Below are positions 8,267-16,559 of a stretch of 64,000 bases of DNA, piece by piece (the stretch's first letter is position 1; every line of letters begins with the position of its first letter). Source of the stretch: Rhizobium aethiopicum (GTDB lineage Bacteria > Pseudomonadota > Alphaproteobacteria > Rhizobiales > Rhizobiaceae). The stretch spans positions 124,001-188,000 of the forward strand of contig NZ_JACIFV010000007.1 in assembly GCF_014197535.1 (NCBI RefSeq), read 5' to 3'. The notes under the pieces are model-generated. The model ran no database searches, was not told where the DNA came from, and was given only the letters and a program-made list of their open reading frames with translations. The position numbers and the translations under genes are program-made.

Positions 8267-8325
8267 GCCGCAGCACTACAAGAGTTATTGACGGCCGGTC
8301 AATTGACAGTTATCAATTATGTGGT

Positions 8326-8360
8326 GAGACCGGTCTCTTTTTGATAGAGACCGGTATCTC
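8326..8360. promoter_or_regulatory. Paired palindromes, probable LacI-type operator
   Basis: GAGACCGGTCTC at 8326-8337 is a perfect 12-bp palindrome with the central CG typical of LacI operators. A second, imperfect copy, GAGACCGGTATCTC at 8347-8360, has the same ACCGGT core. The two core centres are 21 bp apart, close to two helical turns. They lie between the divergent LacI gene and the binding-protein gene. A further GGCCGGTC-like half site is near 8291. Confidence 0.6.
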
Positions 8361-8445
8361 TGCAGATCGTGTTGCCGCGGAAGGGCGGCAAGCGGGTAAA
8401 CAGATAAGCCGGCAAGAGCATCACCTTTCAGAGCGGAGAACGAGC

Positions 8446-9273
8446 ATGAAGCTTTTTGAGTCACTTTCGGCAGTCATTGCGCCTCTGCAAGCCGCCCTCG
8501 CGGCTTGCTTTCTGGCGATAGGAGTGGGTTTCGCAGCAGCGGCCGACAATCCCTACAATCTGATCGAGCCCGGCGTCATCAGCGTCGGCACGATGGGCGA
8601 TGCCAAGCCCTATACATTTGCGACCGCGGATGGCCAATTCACCGGTTTCGACATCGAACTGTTTCTCAACGTCGTGTCCCGGCTTGGCTTTGCGAAAGAC
8701 AAGGTGACGTTCACCGGTCAGGAATTTTCGGCGCTCCTGCCATCGGTGGCAAACGAGCGGTTCGACGTTGCCGTCGCCGCGATCGGAACCACCGAAGCCC
8801 GCAAGAAGACCGTCGACTTCTCCGACGGCTATCTCGCTGGTTATCTCTCCGTGTTGACGTCGGACGCCGCCATCAAGGACGCGGCCGGGCTGAAGGGCAA
8901 GCGGCTCGGCGTCGTGCAGGGAACCTTACAGGAAGTCTACGCCGCCAAGAATTTTGGCGAGACCGACCTCGTGAAATTTCCTGACAACAATTCCGCCGTC
9001 GCCGCACTCAACAACGGCACGATCGATGCGCATTTCCTCGACTACGAGGCCGCCAAGCAATATGGCGAGCGCTATCCCGCGCTGAAGGTCGCCGTCAACA
9101 TCCCGTCCTTCGATGCACCGGCGGGCTTCGTGATCAGGCAGGGAAACGATGCCTTCCGCACGGCGCTGAACGGCGCCCTTCACGACGCGATGCAGGACGG
9201 AACCTGGAAGACGCTCTATGAGAAGTGGTTCCCCGGCTCACCGATGCCGGATCAATATCTCCCCAAGAAATGA
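8446..9273 (+). CDS. Amino-acid-type ABC transporter binding protein
   Basis: The 275-residue protein has an N-terminal export signal (hydrophobic stretch from about residue 10 to 30, AxA-like cleavage before ADNPYNL) and a family 3 solute-binding fold: [45 protein letters not shown] and later [16 protein letters not shown]. It would capture an amino acid or related compound in the periplasm for the adjacent fused permease/ATPase. GGAGAA precedes the ATG; earlier in-frame starts lack a site. An intra-operon hairpin follows at once. Confidence 0.85.
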   Translation: MKLFESLSAVIAPLQAALAACFLAIGVGFAAAADNPYNLIEPGVISVGTMGDAKPYTFATADGQFTGFDIELFLNVVSRLGFAKDKVTFTGQEFSALLPSVANERFDVAVAAIGTTEARKKTVDFSDGYLAGYLSVLTSDAAIKDAAGLKGKRLGVVQGTLQEVYAAKNFGETDLVKFPDNNSAVAALNNGTIDAHFLDYEAAKQYGERYPALKVAVNIPSFDAPAGFVIRQGNDAFRTALNGALHDAMQDGTWKTLYEKWFPGSPMPDQYLPKK

Positions 9274-9280
9274 GGCATCG

Positions 9281-9304
9281 GGCCGTCCGCAGAGGCGGAC
9301 GGCC
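9281..9304 (+). terminator. Intra-operon hairpin after the binding-protein gene
   Basis: GGCCGTCCGC (9281-9290), loop AGAG and GCGGACGGCC (9295-9304) form a perfect 10-bp stem 8 bases after the stop. Only two T bases occur in the following six bases, so it is more likely an RNA stabiliser or attenuator than a full terminator. The transporter gene starts 46 bases further on. Confidence 0.6.
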
Positions 9305-9349
9305 TAGTCTCGGCGGCTGCATGCCCGACAATGCCTCATGGGGATCACG

Positions 9350-10885
9350 ATGAACTGGATAGACAATCTGCGCCGCAGCTTCCTCGATTGGAGCGCGATG
9401 GCGGACGTGCTGCCGAGCATGATCAGTGTCGGCCTGAAAAATACTTTGATCCTTGCCGCGGCCTCGACCGTGCTCGGCGTCGTCATCGGCATGGTTCTTG
9501 CCGTGATGGGCATCTCTCAGTCTCGCTGGCTGCGGCTGCCGGCGCGGATCTATACCGATATCTTTCGCGGGCTGCCGGCCATCGTCACGATCCTGATCAT
9601 CGGCCAGGGCTTTGCCAGGATCGGACGGGATATCTTCGGCCCGTCGCCATTCCCGCTCGGCATACTGGCGCTCAGCCTGATTGCCGGCGCCTACATCGGC
9701 GAAATTTTTCGCTCGGGCATCCAAAGCGTCGAGCGCGGCCAGATGGAAGCCTGCCGGGCACTCAGCATGAGCTATGGGCAAGGCATGCGCCTGATCGTCA
9801 TTCCGCAGGGTGTGCGGCGCGTGCTGCCGGCGCTGGTTAATCAGTTCATCGGCAACGTCAAGGATTCGAGCCTTGTTTATTTCCTAGGATTGCTCGCCTC
9901 CGAGCGGGAGATTTTCCGTGTCGGCCAAGACCAGGCGGTCGTGACCGGCAACCTGTCGCCACTGCTTCTGGCAGGTGTTTTCTACCTCGTGATCACCGTG
10001 CCGCTGACCCACTTCGTCAATTATATCGACGCGAGGCTGCGTCTAGGAAAACAGGGGCGCGGTCTCGGCCCCGCGAGCGGATTAGTTGAGGTGAGCGAGC
10101 TTGCTGCTGCAGGCACCTATTCCACCACCACCGCCGCCAGCGAGGACAGCCGGCATTTCCAGGGCGGAGCGCTGCAAATCCGGGATTTGAGCATGGCCTA
10201 CGGCGAACTCGATGTTCTCAAGGGCGTCGATCTCGATATCGCCGCCGGGACGGTCACTTGCATCATCGGCCCTTCCGGCTCGGGAAAATCAACGCTGCTG
10301 CGTTGCATGAACAGGCTCGTCGAGCCGAAGAGTGGCGATATGCTGCTCGACGGCGAGAGCATCCTGGCAATGCGGCCGGAAAAGCTTCGTCGCCGTGTCG
10401 GCATGGTATTTCAGCACTTCAATCTGTTTCCCGATCACACCGCTCTCGAAAACGTCATGCTTGCACTGACGAAGATCAAGAAGATGTCGAGGCAGAAGGC
10501 GCGGCGCATCGCCGAGGCGCGTCTGGCGGATGTCGGTCTCGCCGCGCGCCGCGACCATCGACCGGCGGGCCTCTCCGGCGGGCAGCAACAAAGGGTGGCG
10601 ATCGCGCGGGCGCTGGCCATGGATCCGGAGGTCATCCTGTTCGATGAGGTGACGAGCGCGCTTGATCCGGAACTGGTGAAGGGCGTGCTCGACCTGATGG
10701 CGACGCTCGGCCGCCAGGGCATGACGATGGCCGTCGTGACGCATGAGATGGGGTTTGCCCGCCGCGTCGCCGACCAGGTGGTCTTCATGGATGAGGGCCG
10801 TATCGTCGAAGCCGGCTCACCGCAGCAAATTTTCGACAATCCGCAAAGCGAACGGCTGAAGCGCTTCCTTGCGGAAGTGCTCTGA
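9350..10885 (+). CDS. Fused permease and ATPase of an amino-acid ABC importer
   Basis: The 511-residue protein joins two usually separate subunits. Residues 1-225 are an HEQ-type membrane permease with several hydrophobic helices and the EAA-like region (EACRALSMSYGQGMRLIVIP). A linker to about 260 is followed by an ABC ATPase with Walker A (GPSGSGKST), Q loop (VFQHFNLFP), signature (LSGGQQQRVAIARAL), Walker B (VILFDEVTSALDPE) and H loop (VVTHEMGFARR). A homodimer would supply both pores and both ATPases. GGGGAT precedes the ATG at 9350, preferred to 9338. Such fusions are known in rhizobia. Confidence 0.9.
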   Translation: MNWIDNLRRSFLDWSAMADVLPSMISVGLKNTLILAAASTVLGVVIGMVLAVMGISQSRWLRLPARIYTDIFRGLPAIVTILIIGQGFARIGRDIFGPSPFPLGILALSLIAGAYIGEIFRSGIQSVERGQMEACRALSMSYGQGMRLIVIPQGVRRVLPALVNQFIGNVKDSSLVYFLGLLASEREIFRVGQDQAVVTGNLSPLLLAGVFYLVITVPLTHFVNYIDARLRLGKQGRGLGPASGLVEVSELAAAGTYSTTTAASEDSRHFQGGALQIRDLSMAYGELDVLKGVDLDIAAGTVTCIIGPSGSGKSTLLRCMNRLVEPKSGDMLLDGESILAMRPEKLRRRVGMVFQHFNLFPDHTALENVMLALTKIKKMSRQKARRIAEARLADVGLAARRDHRPAGLSGGQQQRVAIARALAMDPEVILFDEVTSALDPELVKGVLDLMATLGRQGMTMAVVTHEMGFARRVADQVVFMDEGRIVEAGSPQQIFDNPQSERLKRFLAEVL

Positions 10886-10948
10886 GGCGCCAGCCGTAAG
10901 GCGTGCAAATTCGGTTCGATCAAGCAAGAGCAGGAACAGGTACCCGAC

Positions 10949-12085
10949 ATGAATGCTTCCACCAAACCTTCGAAGGTCGTCGTCATCGGCGGCGGGATTT
11001 TCGGCGTCTCGACCGCGCTCCATCTGGCCCGGCTTGGGGTTGAAACTCTGCTCATCAATGACGGCCCACTTGCCAACGGGGCTTCCGGCCGGTCGCTTGC
11101 CTGGCTGAACTCGGCGCGAAAGCGCTCCGATGCCTATCACCGGCTGCGTCTGGCAGGCATCGACCGCTATCGCACGTTGGCTGCTCGATATCCCAACGCG
11201 CCGTGGCTGCGCTTCGACGGCGGTCTGACCTGGGACGCGGACGACGCCAGCAACGAGATCGCCGAAGTCTTCGAATACGAACGTGACCTCGGCTATCACG
11301 CACAATGGCTCACCTCGGAGAAGGTCGCTGCGGTGACGCCCGGCGTCGACCCAAGCGCCGTGACGCCGCAAGGCGCAATCTTCAATCCCGGGGAGGGGTG
11401 GGTCGATCTTCCATCCCTGATTGGTAGGCTTGCGGAAGAATTCCGTGCGCTGGGCGGCGAGATCATCACAGATGCCGGGCCAGCAGCGGTCGATATCAGA
11501 GATGCGCGTGCCCGCTGCGTGATCACGGCGGACGGCACGCGCCGCGACGCCGACGCCGTGCTGCTCGCTGCAGGCAGCAAGGTTCCCACGATCGTAGCGA
11601 AGGCCGGCCAGCAGATCGAGGATGCGACGCCCATCGCCCTTCTTGTCAGGACAAAGCCGATCCGCCACCCGTTGAAGGCTGTGCTCAACACGCCGCGCGT
11701 CGCCATTCGACCGATGCCCAATGGCGGCTTCGCACTCGATTCCGCCTGGTCGGAGGAAGAGGTGAGCGCCAACCCCGACGGCAGCTACAATATCAGGCAA
11801 TCGACGCTGCAGGGACTGCTGCGAGAGGCATCGAGAGTCCTCGAAGGCAATCCGGTGCTTGAGATCGAAGATTATGGCGTTGGTCCGAAGCCTATTCCTG
11901 GCGATGGCGAGCCTGTTTTCGGCGAGCTGTCATCGGCCCCCGGTTACTTCGTCGCCTTCAGCCATAGCGGCGCCACCCTTGGCCTGATTGCCGGCGAGCT
12001 GTTGGCGGATGAGATCGCCACGGGCCGCCGCCACCCGCTGCTTGCGGACTTCCGCCCTGAGCGCTTCAGCACATCGTGCCGGTGA
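10949..12085 (+). CDS. DAO-type FAD-dependent oxidoreductase
   Basis: The 378-residue protein has an N-terminal FAD Rossmann motif (VVVIGGGIFGVSTALHLARLG) and a C-terminal SHSGATLGLIAGELLADEI stretch typical of the D-amino-acid oxidase / sarcosine oxidase-like superfamily. It probably oxidises an amine or N-substituted amino acid using oxygen or another acceptor in the cytoplasm. It follows the fused transporter by 63 bases on the same strand and is likely its catabolic partner, but the substrate is unknown. A run of minus-strand frames across it (10817..11800) is a shadow. Confidence 0.8.
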   Translation: MNASTKPSKVVVIGGGIFGVSTALHLARLGVETLLINDGPLANGASGRSLAWLNSARKRSDAYHRLRLAGIDRYRTLAARYPNAPWLRFDGGLTWDADDASNEIAEVFEYERDLGYHAQWLTSEKVAAVTPGVDPSAVTPQGAIFNPGEGWVDLPSLIGRLAEEFRALGGEIITDAGPAAVDIRDARARCVITADGTRRDADAVLLAAGSKVPTIVAKAGQQIEDATPIALLVRTKPIRHPLKAVLNTPRVAIRPMPNGGFALDSAWSEEEVSANPDGSYNIRQSTLQGLLREASRVLEGNPVLEIEDYGVGPKPIPGDGEPVFGELSSAPGYFVAFSHSGATLGLIAGELLADEIATGRRHPLLADFRPERFSTSCR

Positions 12086-12124
12086 CGTCCGCGATATGGG
12101 TGGCTGCCCGCCTGATCGGCGCAC

Positions 12125-12149
12125 GGATCATTTAGAGCTATCGTGCGTT
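12125..12149 (+). promoter_or_regulatory. Near-consensus sigma-EcfG promoter
   Basis: GGATC at 12125-12129, one base off GGAAC, is 17 bases before GTT at 12147-12149. It lies 30 bases before the ATG of the gene at 12180. It is weaker evidence than the exact matches. Confidence 0.4.
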
Positions 12150-12179
12150 CTGCCGCAAGGAACCAACGGGAGACGCATC

Positions 12180-12692
12180 ATGATCAAGGATCAGGCCGCC
12201 GCCCTCGGCGCGGAAGATAACCGCGGCGATGCCGCCGCTTCAGGGCCGAATGGAGAAGAGCCGACCATCAATCCGGATCTCGTTCGCCGTGAGGGCTTCG
12301 CGAACGAGGCAGAATACCGAGCCTACTTTGCCACATTGAGCAGAGATGTGTCCGCCCAGACCGACGATCATGTCGGCGAACCGGTGCGGACCTCCGGGCA
12401 GCACATTCTGGAAAGCCGGCTGCAGGAGTTGAGGTGGGAGCTCGAAATCCTTCGGGCTCGCCTTCATGGGATCAGACGCCAGGCCGCGACGGTTGTAACC
12501 GAAAACGTCCGGTGGGCTGATTCCAGCGCCCATGCCCAGCTCGGCGATCAACCGTGGCTGAAGCTCGCCGGCGCGATGGCGAGTGCCTTCGTCATCGCTA
12601 GGGGGCTGAGACGGCTGCCTTGGGGAACCGTTGTGACAACGGCGCTGCCGCTTGCCGTCGCTGCGATGAATCGAAAGCTTGCGCGGCGGTGA
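12180..12692 (+). CDS. Membrane-anchored hypothetical protein
   Basis: The 170-residue protein has a soluble N-terminal half with acidic residues, a helical middle (LQELRWELEILRARLHGIRRQ, about residues 80-100) that may form a coiled coil, and one membrane segment near residues 125-160 (LKLAGAMASAFVIARG and a second weaker stretch at VTTALPLAVAA), ending NRKLARR. This recalls DUF3618/ElaB-like stress proteins. The ATG is preceded by GGGAG. A frame from 11988 reads into it but its upstream part overlaps the preceding gene and lacks a ribosome site. A near-consensus EcfG promoter lies upstream. Confidence 0.6.
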   Translation: MIKDQAAALGAEDNRGDAAASGPNGEEPTINPDLVRREGFANEAEYRAYFATLSRDVSAQTDDHVGEPVRTSGQHILESRLQELRWELEILRARLHGIRRQAATVVTENVRWADSSAHAQLGDQPWLKLAGAMASAFVIARGLRRLPWGTVVTTALPLAVAAMNRKLARR

Positions 12693-12802
12693 TGGCAGTA
12701 GTGGTTCTCTGTGAAATCGCGCGTCGGTTTCTTCACCATGGAAGGGATGCCATCATCTCGCCGAAGTGTTCGTGACATCCTACCGCTCTAACGGAGGCGA
12801 AC

Positions 12803-13054
12803 ATGGCTGGACATGACGATCGCTACGTCGAGATTACGACGCGTCTTCGCTCGGTGCGGTCGTTCTGCGACTTCCTCTCGCAGGGCGGAACTGTCCGCGT
12901 CGCCGTATCGGAGGGCGAACCGTACAAGGATGTTACTGCCGTGCTGCTGGAGCGGAACCGCCGGGAGGCGGAAGCACTCGCCCGCACGCGCAGACATCTT
13001 TACCCGGAGCTCGCTGACGAAGAAGTAGCGCCGCCGCTCTACAGCCGTCACTGA
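12803..13054 (+). CDS. Small hypothetical protein
   Basis: The 83-residue protein starts MAGHDDRYVEITTRLRSV and has no signal or membrane segment. GGAGG lies 6 bases before the ATG, the best start in this stretch; an overlapping frame at 12813..13028 and one on the opposite strand are shadows. The protein is charged and helical towards its C-terminal end (RNRREAEALARTRRHLYPELADEE). I do not know its function. Confidence 0.6.
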   Translation: MAGHDDRYVEITTRLRSVRSFCDFLSQGGTVRVAVSEGEPYKDVTAVLLERNRREAEALARTRRHLYPELADEEVAPPLYSRH

Positions 13055-13194
13055 CGCACCCGCCATCACGACCTTCACCTGCCGCGTGGCAAACATCTGC
13101 AGTTCGGGCAGCCATTATCCCTCAAGGGACGAAGTCGAATGTCGTTTTGTGCCGGATGCTTCGGAGTGTGGCCCGCGCGGGCGACGGCGAGTGA

Positions 13195-13923
13195 TCAGGC
13201 GAAACTGATTTCGGCAAGGAGAGGCAGGTGGTCGGAGGCGACCTTCGTCAGCCGGGTTTGGAGGACCATTGCGCGTCGGACAACAAGGTCGTCGGTGACG
13301 AAGATGTGGTCGAGGCGCATCAGCGGGTAGCGGGAGGGGAAGGTCGCTTTCGGGGCATCCCCGCCGGCAAGCTGCGCATCCCTGAGGGAGCGCGCGACGA
13401 GCCGATATGTCGCCGACGAGGGAATGGCGTTGAAATCGCCGCAGAGAACAGTTGGCAACGGAGCTTCCGCGGTTCCGTGCAGCCAGCCGGAATTCAACAG
13501 CGTCGTCATCTGTTGGATGCGTTCGCGGCCGCGAAGGCCGAGATGGGTGTTGACGACGAGCAGCTTCCTGTCACCGGCGATGATTTCCACCGAGAGCGCC
13601 CCCCTGGTCTCGCCGGCCGAGGGCAGCGGGCCGGCCTTGATCACGCCTGTCGGTAGGGCGGTGATGATCGCATCGCCATACTGTTCTTCGGCGACCGACA
13701 AGGCGGGGTGGAAATGCGCCTGCATTTTCAGAAGCGAAGCGATAACGTGTGCCTGATCGATGCCGCCTGTCCGGCGCCTGCCGACGTCGACCTCCTGAAG
13801 CGCGATGATGTCGGCCCCCGTCTCGGCAATGACGGAAGCGATGCGGCCGGGATCGAGTTTCCGGTCACTGCCGATGCAGCTATGTACGTTATAGGTCAGG
13901 AGTTTGATTGGTCTATCCTGCAT
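13195..13923 (-). CDS. Endonuclease/exonuclease/phosphatase-fold protein
   Basis: The 242-residue protein has the EEP superfamily motifs in order: LLTYNVHSC near the start, ADIIALQEVD with the catalytic Glu, VVNTHLGL, VLCGDFNAIP with the catalytic Asp-Asn, and RLDHIFV and ASDHLPLLAEI at the end. Members are metal-dependent phosphodiesterases acting on DNA, RNA or phospholipids. A GTG at 13983 with a strong site (AAAGGAG) would add 20 residues, but it overlaps the proposed minus-strand EcfG promoter at 13979-14003, so the ATG at 13923 is preferred. Neighbours handle membrane lipids, which hints at a lipid substrate. Confidence 0.85.
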   Translation of the reverse strand: MQDRPIKLLTYNVHSCIGSDRKLDPGRIASVIAETGADIIALQEVDVGRRRTGGIDQAHVIASLLKMQAHFHPALSVAEEQYGDAIITALPTGVIKAGPLPSAGETRGALSVEIIAGDRKLLVVNTHLGLRGRERIQQMTTLLNSGWLHGTAEAPLPTVLCGDFNAIPSSATYRLVARSLRDAQLAGGDAPKATFPSRYPLMRLDHIFVTDDLVVRRAMVLQTRLTKVASDHLPLLAEISFA

Positions 13924-13976
13924 GGCCCTGTAAATGCTCGTTCCCCCGAGGAAGCGGATAACCGTTCCTTCTCCGG

Positions 13977-14003
13977 GGAACACTGAACTCCTTTGATCGT
14001 TCC
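13977..14003. promoter_or_regulatory. Perfectly symmetric bidirectional sigma-EcfG promoter
   Basis: GGAAC (13977-13981), 17 bases, then GTTCC (13999-14003). Read either way it gives GGAAC-N17-GTT, so each strand's -35 element contains the other strand's -10. It lies between the divergent endonuclease-like and membrane-protein genes, about 42 bases before the + strand ATG at 14045. The leftward transcript would start near 13972 and lead to the ATG at 13923. Confidence 0.65.
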
Positions 14004-14044
14004 AGAAGACGAGCCTCGCCGCCCTAATGTCGGAATGATGATCG

Positions 14045-15004
14045 ATGAGCCTGAAAAAAACTATCTTGAATGGACTGCTCGTTGCCGGGCTTTGTCTTGC
14101 GGTCTTCCTTCTCTACCGCGTGTTCCAGAAGTATAGCCTGGACCAGATCGTCCAATCGGTGCGCAGCATTCCTCTGTCGACCTTCTGCATCGCGCTGCTC
14201 TTCGCGGCCGCATCCTATCTCTGCCTCACTTGTTTCGATCTGCTGGCGATCCGTTCGCTCGGCAAATCTCTGCCCTTCCGAAAGATCATGCTCGCCTCGT
14301 TCATCAGTCTTTCGCTCGGCCACAATATCGGCTTTGCGGGCCTGAGCAGCGGTGCCTTCCGCTATCGCTATTATTCCAGCTGGGGGCTGACTGCCGAGGA
14401 TGTAGCGAAGATCGTCCTGTTTTGCGGCGTCACTGTGGGACTCGGGCTCGTCACGCTCGGTGGGCTGGCGCTGACCATCAATCCTGATGATGCAGCACGC
14501 CTGCTGCACACCGATGCGGCAAGCACACGCATCTTCGGGCTGCTGGCGCTGATCGTGCCGGCTATCTATTCAGGGCTGGCGTTCTTCATTCGCGGCCGGC
14601 TCAAGCTGTGGCGCTGGTCGTTTCAACTGCCACGCTTCTCCATCGCTGTCGCGCAGGTGTGTGTCGGCACGACCAATTTCATGTTGGTGTCCGCCTGCCT
14701 GCACCAGATGCTCTCGACCTTCGGCGACGTGGCCTTCTTCAGGTCGGTCACGGCTTACGTCCTCGCCAATTCGGCGATCCTGGCGACGCATGTGCCGGGC
14801 GGCCTGGGGGTGCTGGAGGCGACCGTCTCTTATGCCGTGCCGCAAGAGGCATCGATCGGGGCGCTGATTGCGTTCCGATGCGCTTATTTCTTCATCCCGC
14901 TGGCGCTCGGCACTGTGCTTCTTCTCATCACCGAGTTTGTCTTCCGCCGGTCACGCGGTGCGGACGAAGCGGCGGAGGAGAGCGCCCAGGCCCAATCGGT
15001 GTAG
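14045..15004 (+). CDS. Lysylphosphatidylglycerol synthase-type membrane protein (UPF0104)
   Basis: The 319-residue protein has about eight hydrophobic segments, including ILNGLLVAGLCLAVFLLYRV at the start, and the conserved GFAGLSSGAFRYRYYSSWGL and AILATHVPGGLGVLEA regions of the flippase domain found at the N-terminus of MprF. The tRNA-dependent catalytic domain is absent, so it is not a complete lysyl-PG synthase. It is probably an inner-membrane flippase-like protein. It shares a bidirectional EcfG promoter with the endonuclease-fold gene, and its 3' end overlaps the convergent phospholipase D-like gene by 54 bases. Confidence 0.8.
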   Translation: MSLKKTILNGLLVAGLCLAVFLLYRVFQKYSLDQIVQSVRSIPLSTFCIALLFAAASYLCLTCFDLLAIRSLGKSLPFRKIMLASFISLSLGHNIGFAGLSSGAFRYRYYSSWGLTAEDVAKIVLFCGVTVGLGLVTLGGLALTINPDDAARLLHTDAASTRIFGLLALIVPAIYSGLAFFIRGRLKLWRWSFQLPRFSIAVAQVCVGTTNFMLVSACLHQMLSTFGDVAFFRSVTAYVLANSAILATHVPGGLGVLEATVSYAVPQEASIGALIAFRCAYFFIPLALGTVLLLITEFVFRRSRGADEAAEESAQAQSV

Positions 15005-16453
15005 GAGCAGGAAAGGCCGCGCGGGATCAAAGATCGCCGTACCTGTGATCGGCGAAATTCTGCCGGAAAGATCGACGGGAAACTCTCTGAGGCCTGGAGC
15101 GTCGTTCAGCGCGTCGATGGCCGCAATTACCGAACCGCTTTGCCCGTAAGCCGCGGCAAAGGTATCGGTGGTCGTTCCCAGATATTCCGCCAGCAGGCGA
15201 TTGCGCAGATCCGCGATGGCGCGCCGATGTTCGCCGTCACCAGCCTCGAGCAGAAGATCGCATTCCGTATCAAGCCCCTCCGAGCGATTGTTGAGATTGG
15301 AGGAGCCGATTCGGATCAGTTCGTCGTCGGCGATTATCAGTTTCGAATGAATGAGCACCTCAATCTCGCCTTCATTCCCCGGCGCAGGTCCTGATACGAC
15401 CGCATAATACACACGCAGCCGGTTTGCCCGATCGGCGCGTTTGAGGAGGCGGATGACGCGATCGCGATTGGTTCCCATAACGAGCTTTTCGATCAGCCCG
15501 TGAGAGCTGCGCGTGCAGATGACGATGACCTCTGGTCCATTCTCCTCCTGCAGCCGTTTGGCAATGGCTTCGGCAACGCGGAAGGAAGCGAGATATTGCG
15601 CCTCTATATAGAGTTGGCGCCGGGTGCGGGCTATGATCTCCAACGTTGAAGCAATCCCGTCGCAGATGCCGGTGCGCCAGGTGGTCGCGGGCTCCGTCAG
15701 CACGAAGCCAACGGGAATGTCCCGCATGGCAACGGCAAGATCATCCGGCCAGGCGAAGGGCATGTCCTCGGAAAGCGGCTGATGCTTTTCGCCGGTCGCC
15801 GCTTCCCAGCGCCGTCTGGCGATATCGCCGATCAGCCGGGCGGCGTCACCAGTGACCATGGCCTGCACGTCATGCAGCGGATCGTAGGGAGTTCCTTCGG
15901 GGTCGCGCCGCAGCCTGTCCTTGGCGCGATGGCGCTTGGTATCCCATCGCCTTGCCGTCAGGTCGATGCCGCCGATGAAGGCGACGGTGTCGTCGATGCA
16001 GACAAGCTTTTGATGATGACAACCGCGCAGGACACTCTGAAGATCGAAGCGCAGATCGATCCTGGCATTCCTCGGGAAGTTCTTCTTCCGGAGCAGATCG
16101 ATTGATTTGTCCGAATAGATCGGCCCCAACGTCCAAACAAGAATGCGTATCTCGAGCTCGGGATTTGCCGCAGCCAGAGCATGCAGCAGGTCGGCCAAGG
16201 TTTCATCGGACTTTTCGGGCTCCATGCGAATATCGGGATGGAAATCCCATCCAACGATCCAGACGGCACGTCGCGCCTGCCGCAGCGCCCGTGAGACTTC
16301 GGCGAAATATTTGTTGCCGTTGATCAGAAAGGCGGCTTTTTCCGCACGTCCCTGGAGCCGCAATGCCGTAGATCCCTCTTTTTCGCCGCTCGGATGTTGC
16401 GCTTTTGTTCGGGTCAGGTACGGTTGATCGGACATGGTTTGAAATGCGGTCAT
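14951..16453 (-). CDS. Phospholipase D-like protein
   Basis: The 500-residue protein carries two HKD motifs, HHQKLVCIDDTVAFIGGID and HSKLIIADDELIRIGSSNL, each with the Ser/Thr-Gly/Ser-Asn end typical of PLD, cardiolipin synthase and related enzymes. The first repeat also has a family region after it (LTARRWDTKRHRAKD). It probably acts on phospholipids, for example in cardiolipin remodelling. The ATG at 16453 is chosen because the EcfG promoter at 16482-16506 would make earlier starts (to 16540) lie before the transcript. It is convergent with the membrane-protein gene, overlapping by 54 bases. Confidence 0.88.
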   Translation of the reverse strand: MTAFQTMSDQPYLTRTKAQHPSGEKEGSTALRLQGRAEKAAFLINGNKYFAEVSRALRQARRAVWIVGWDFHPDIRMEPEKSDETLADLLHALAAANPELEIRILVWTLGPIYSDKSIDLLRKKNFPRNARIDLRFDLQSVLRGCHHQKLVCIDDTVAFIGGIDLTARRWDTKRHRAKDRLRRDPEGTPYDPLHDVQAMVTGDAARLIGDIARRRWEAATGEKHQPLSEDMPFAWPDDLAVAMRDIPVGFVLTEPATTWRTGICDGIASTLEIIARTRRQLYIEAQYLASFRVAEAIAKRLQEENGPEVIVICTRSSHGLIEKLVMGTNRDRVIRLLKRADRANRLRVYYAVVSGPAPGNEGEIEVLIHSKLIIADDELIRIGSSNLNNRSEGLDTECDLLLEAGDGEHRRAIADLRNRLLAEYLGTTTDTFAAAYGQSGSVIAAIDALNDAPGLREFPVDLSGRISPITGTAIFDPARPFLLLHRLGLGALLRRFVRTA

Positions 16454-16481
16454 GTTTGCCTCGGCGTTTCGACTGAAAGCA

Positions 16482-16506
16482 AACGCCTGAAATTTCGAGC
16501 GGTTCC
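16482..16506 (-). promoter_or_regulatory. Predicted sigma-EcfG promoter for the PLD-like gene
   Basis: On the minus strand GGAAC (16506-16502) is 17 bases from GTT (16484-16482), followed at normal distance by the ATG at 16453 with a GAGGC ribosome site. The match is exact. Confidence 0.65.
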
Positions 16507-16559
16507 CGACTAGGACGCTGCTGCCGGGGCGGACTGGCATAGAAGATGTAGGAAAAGAA

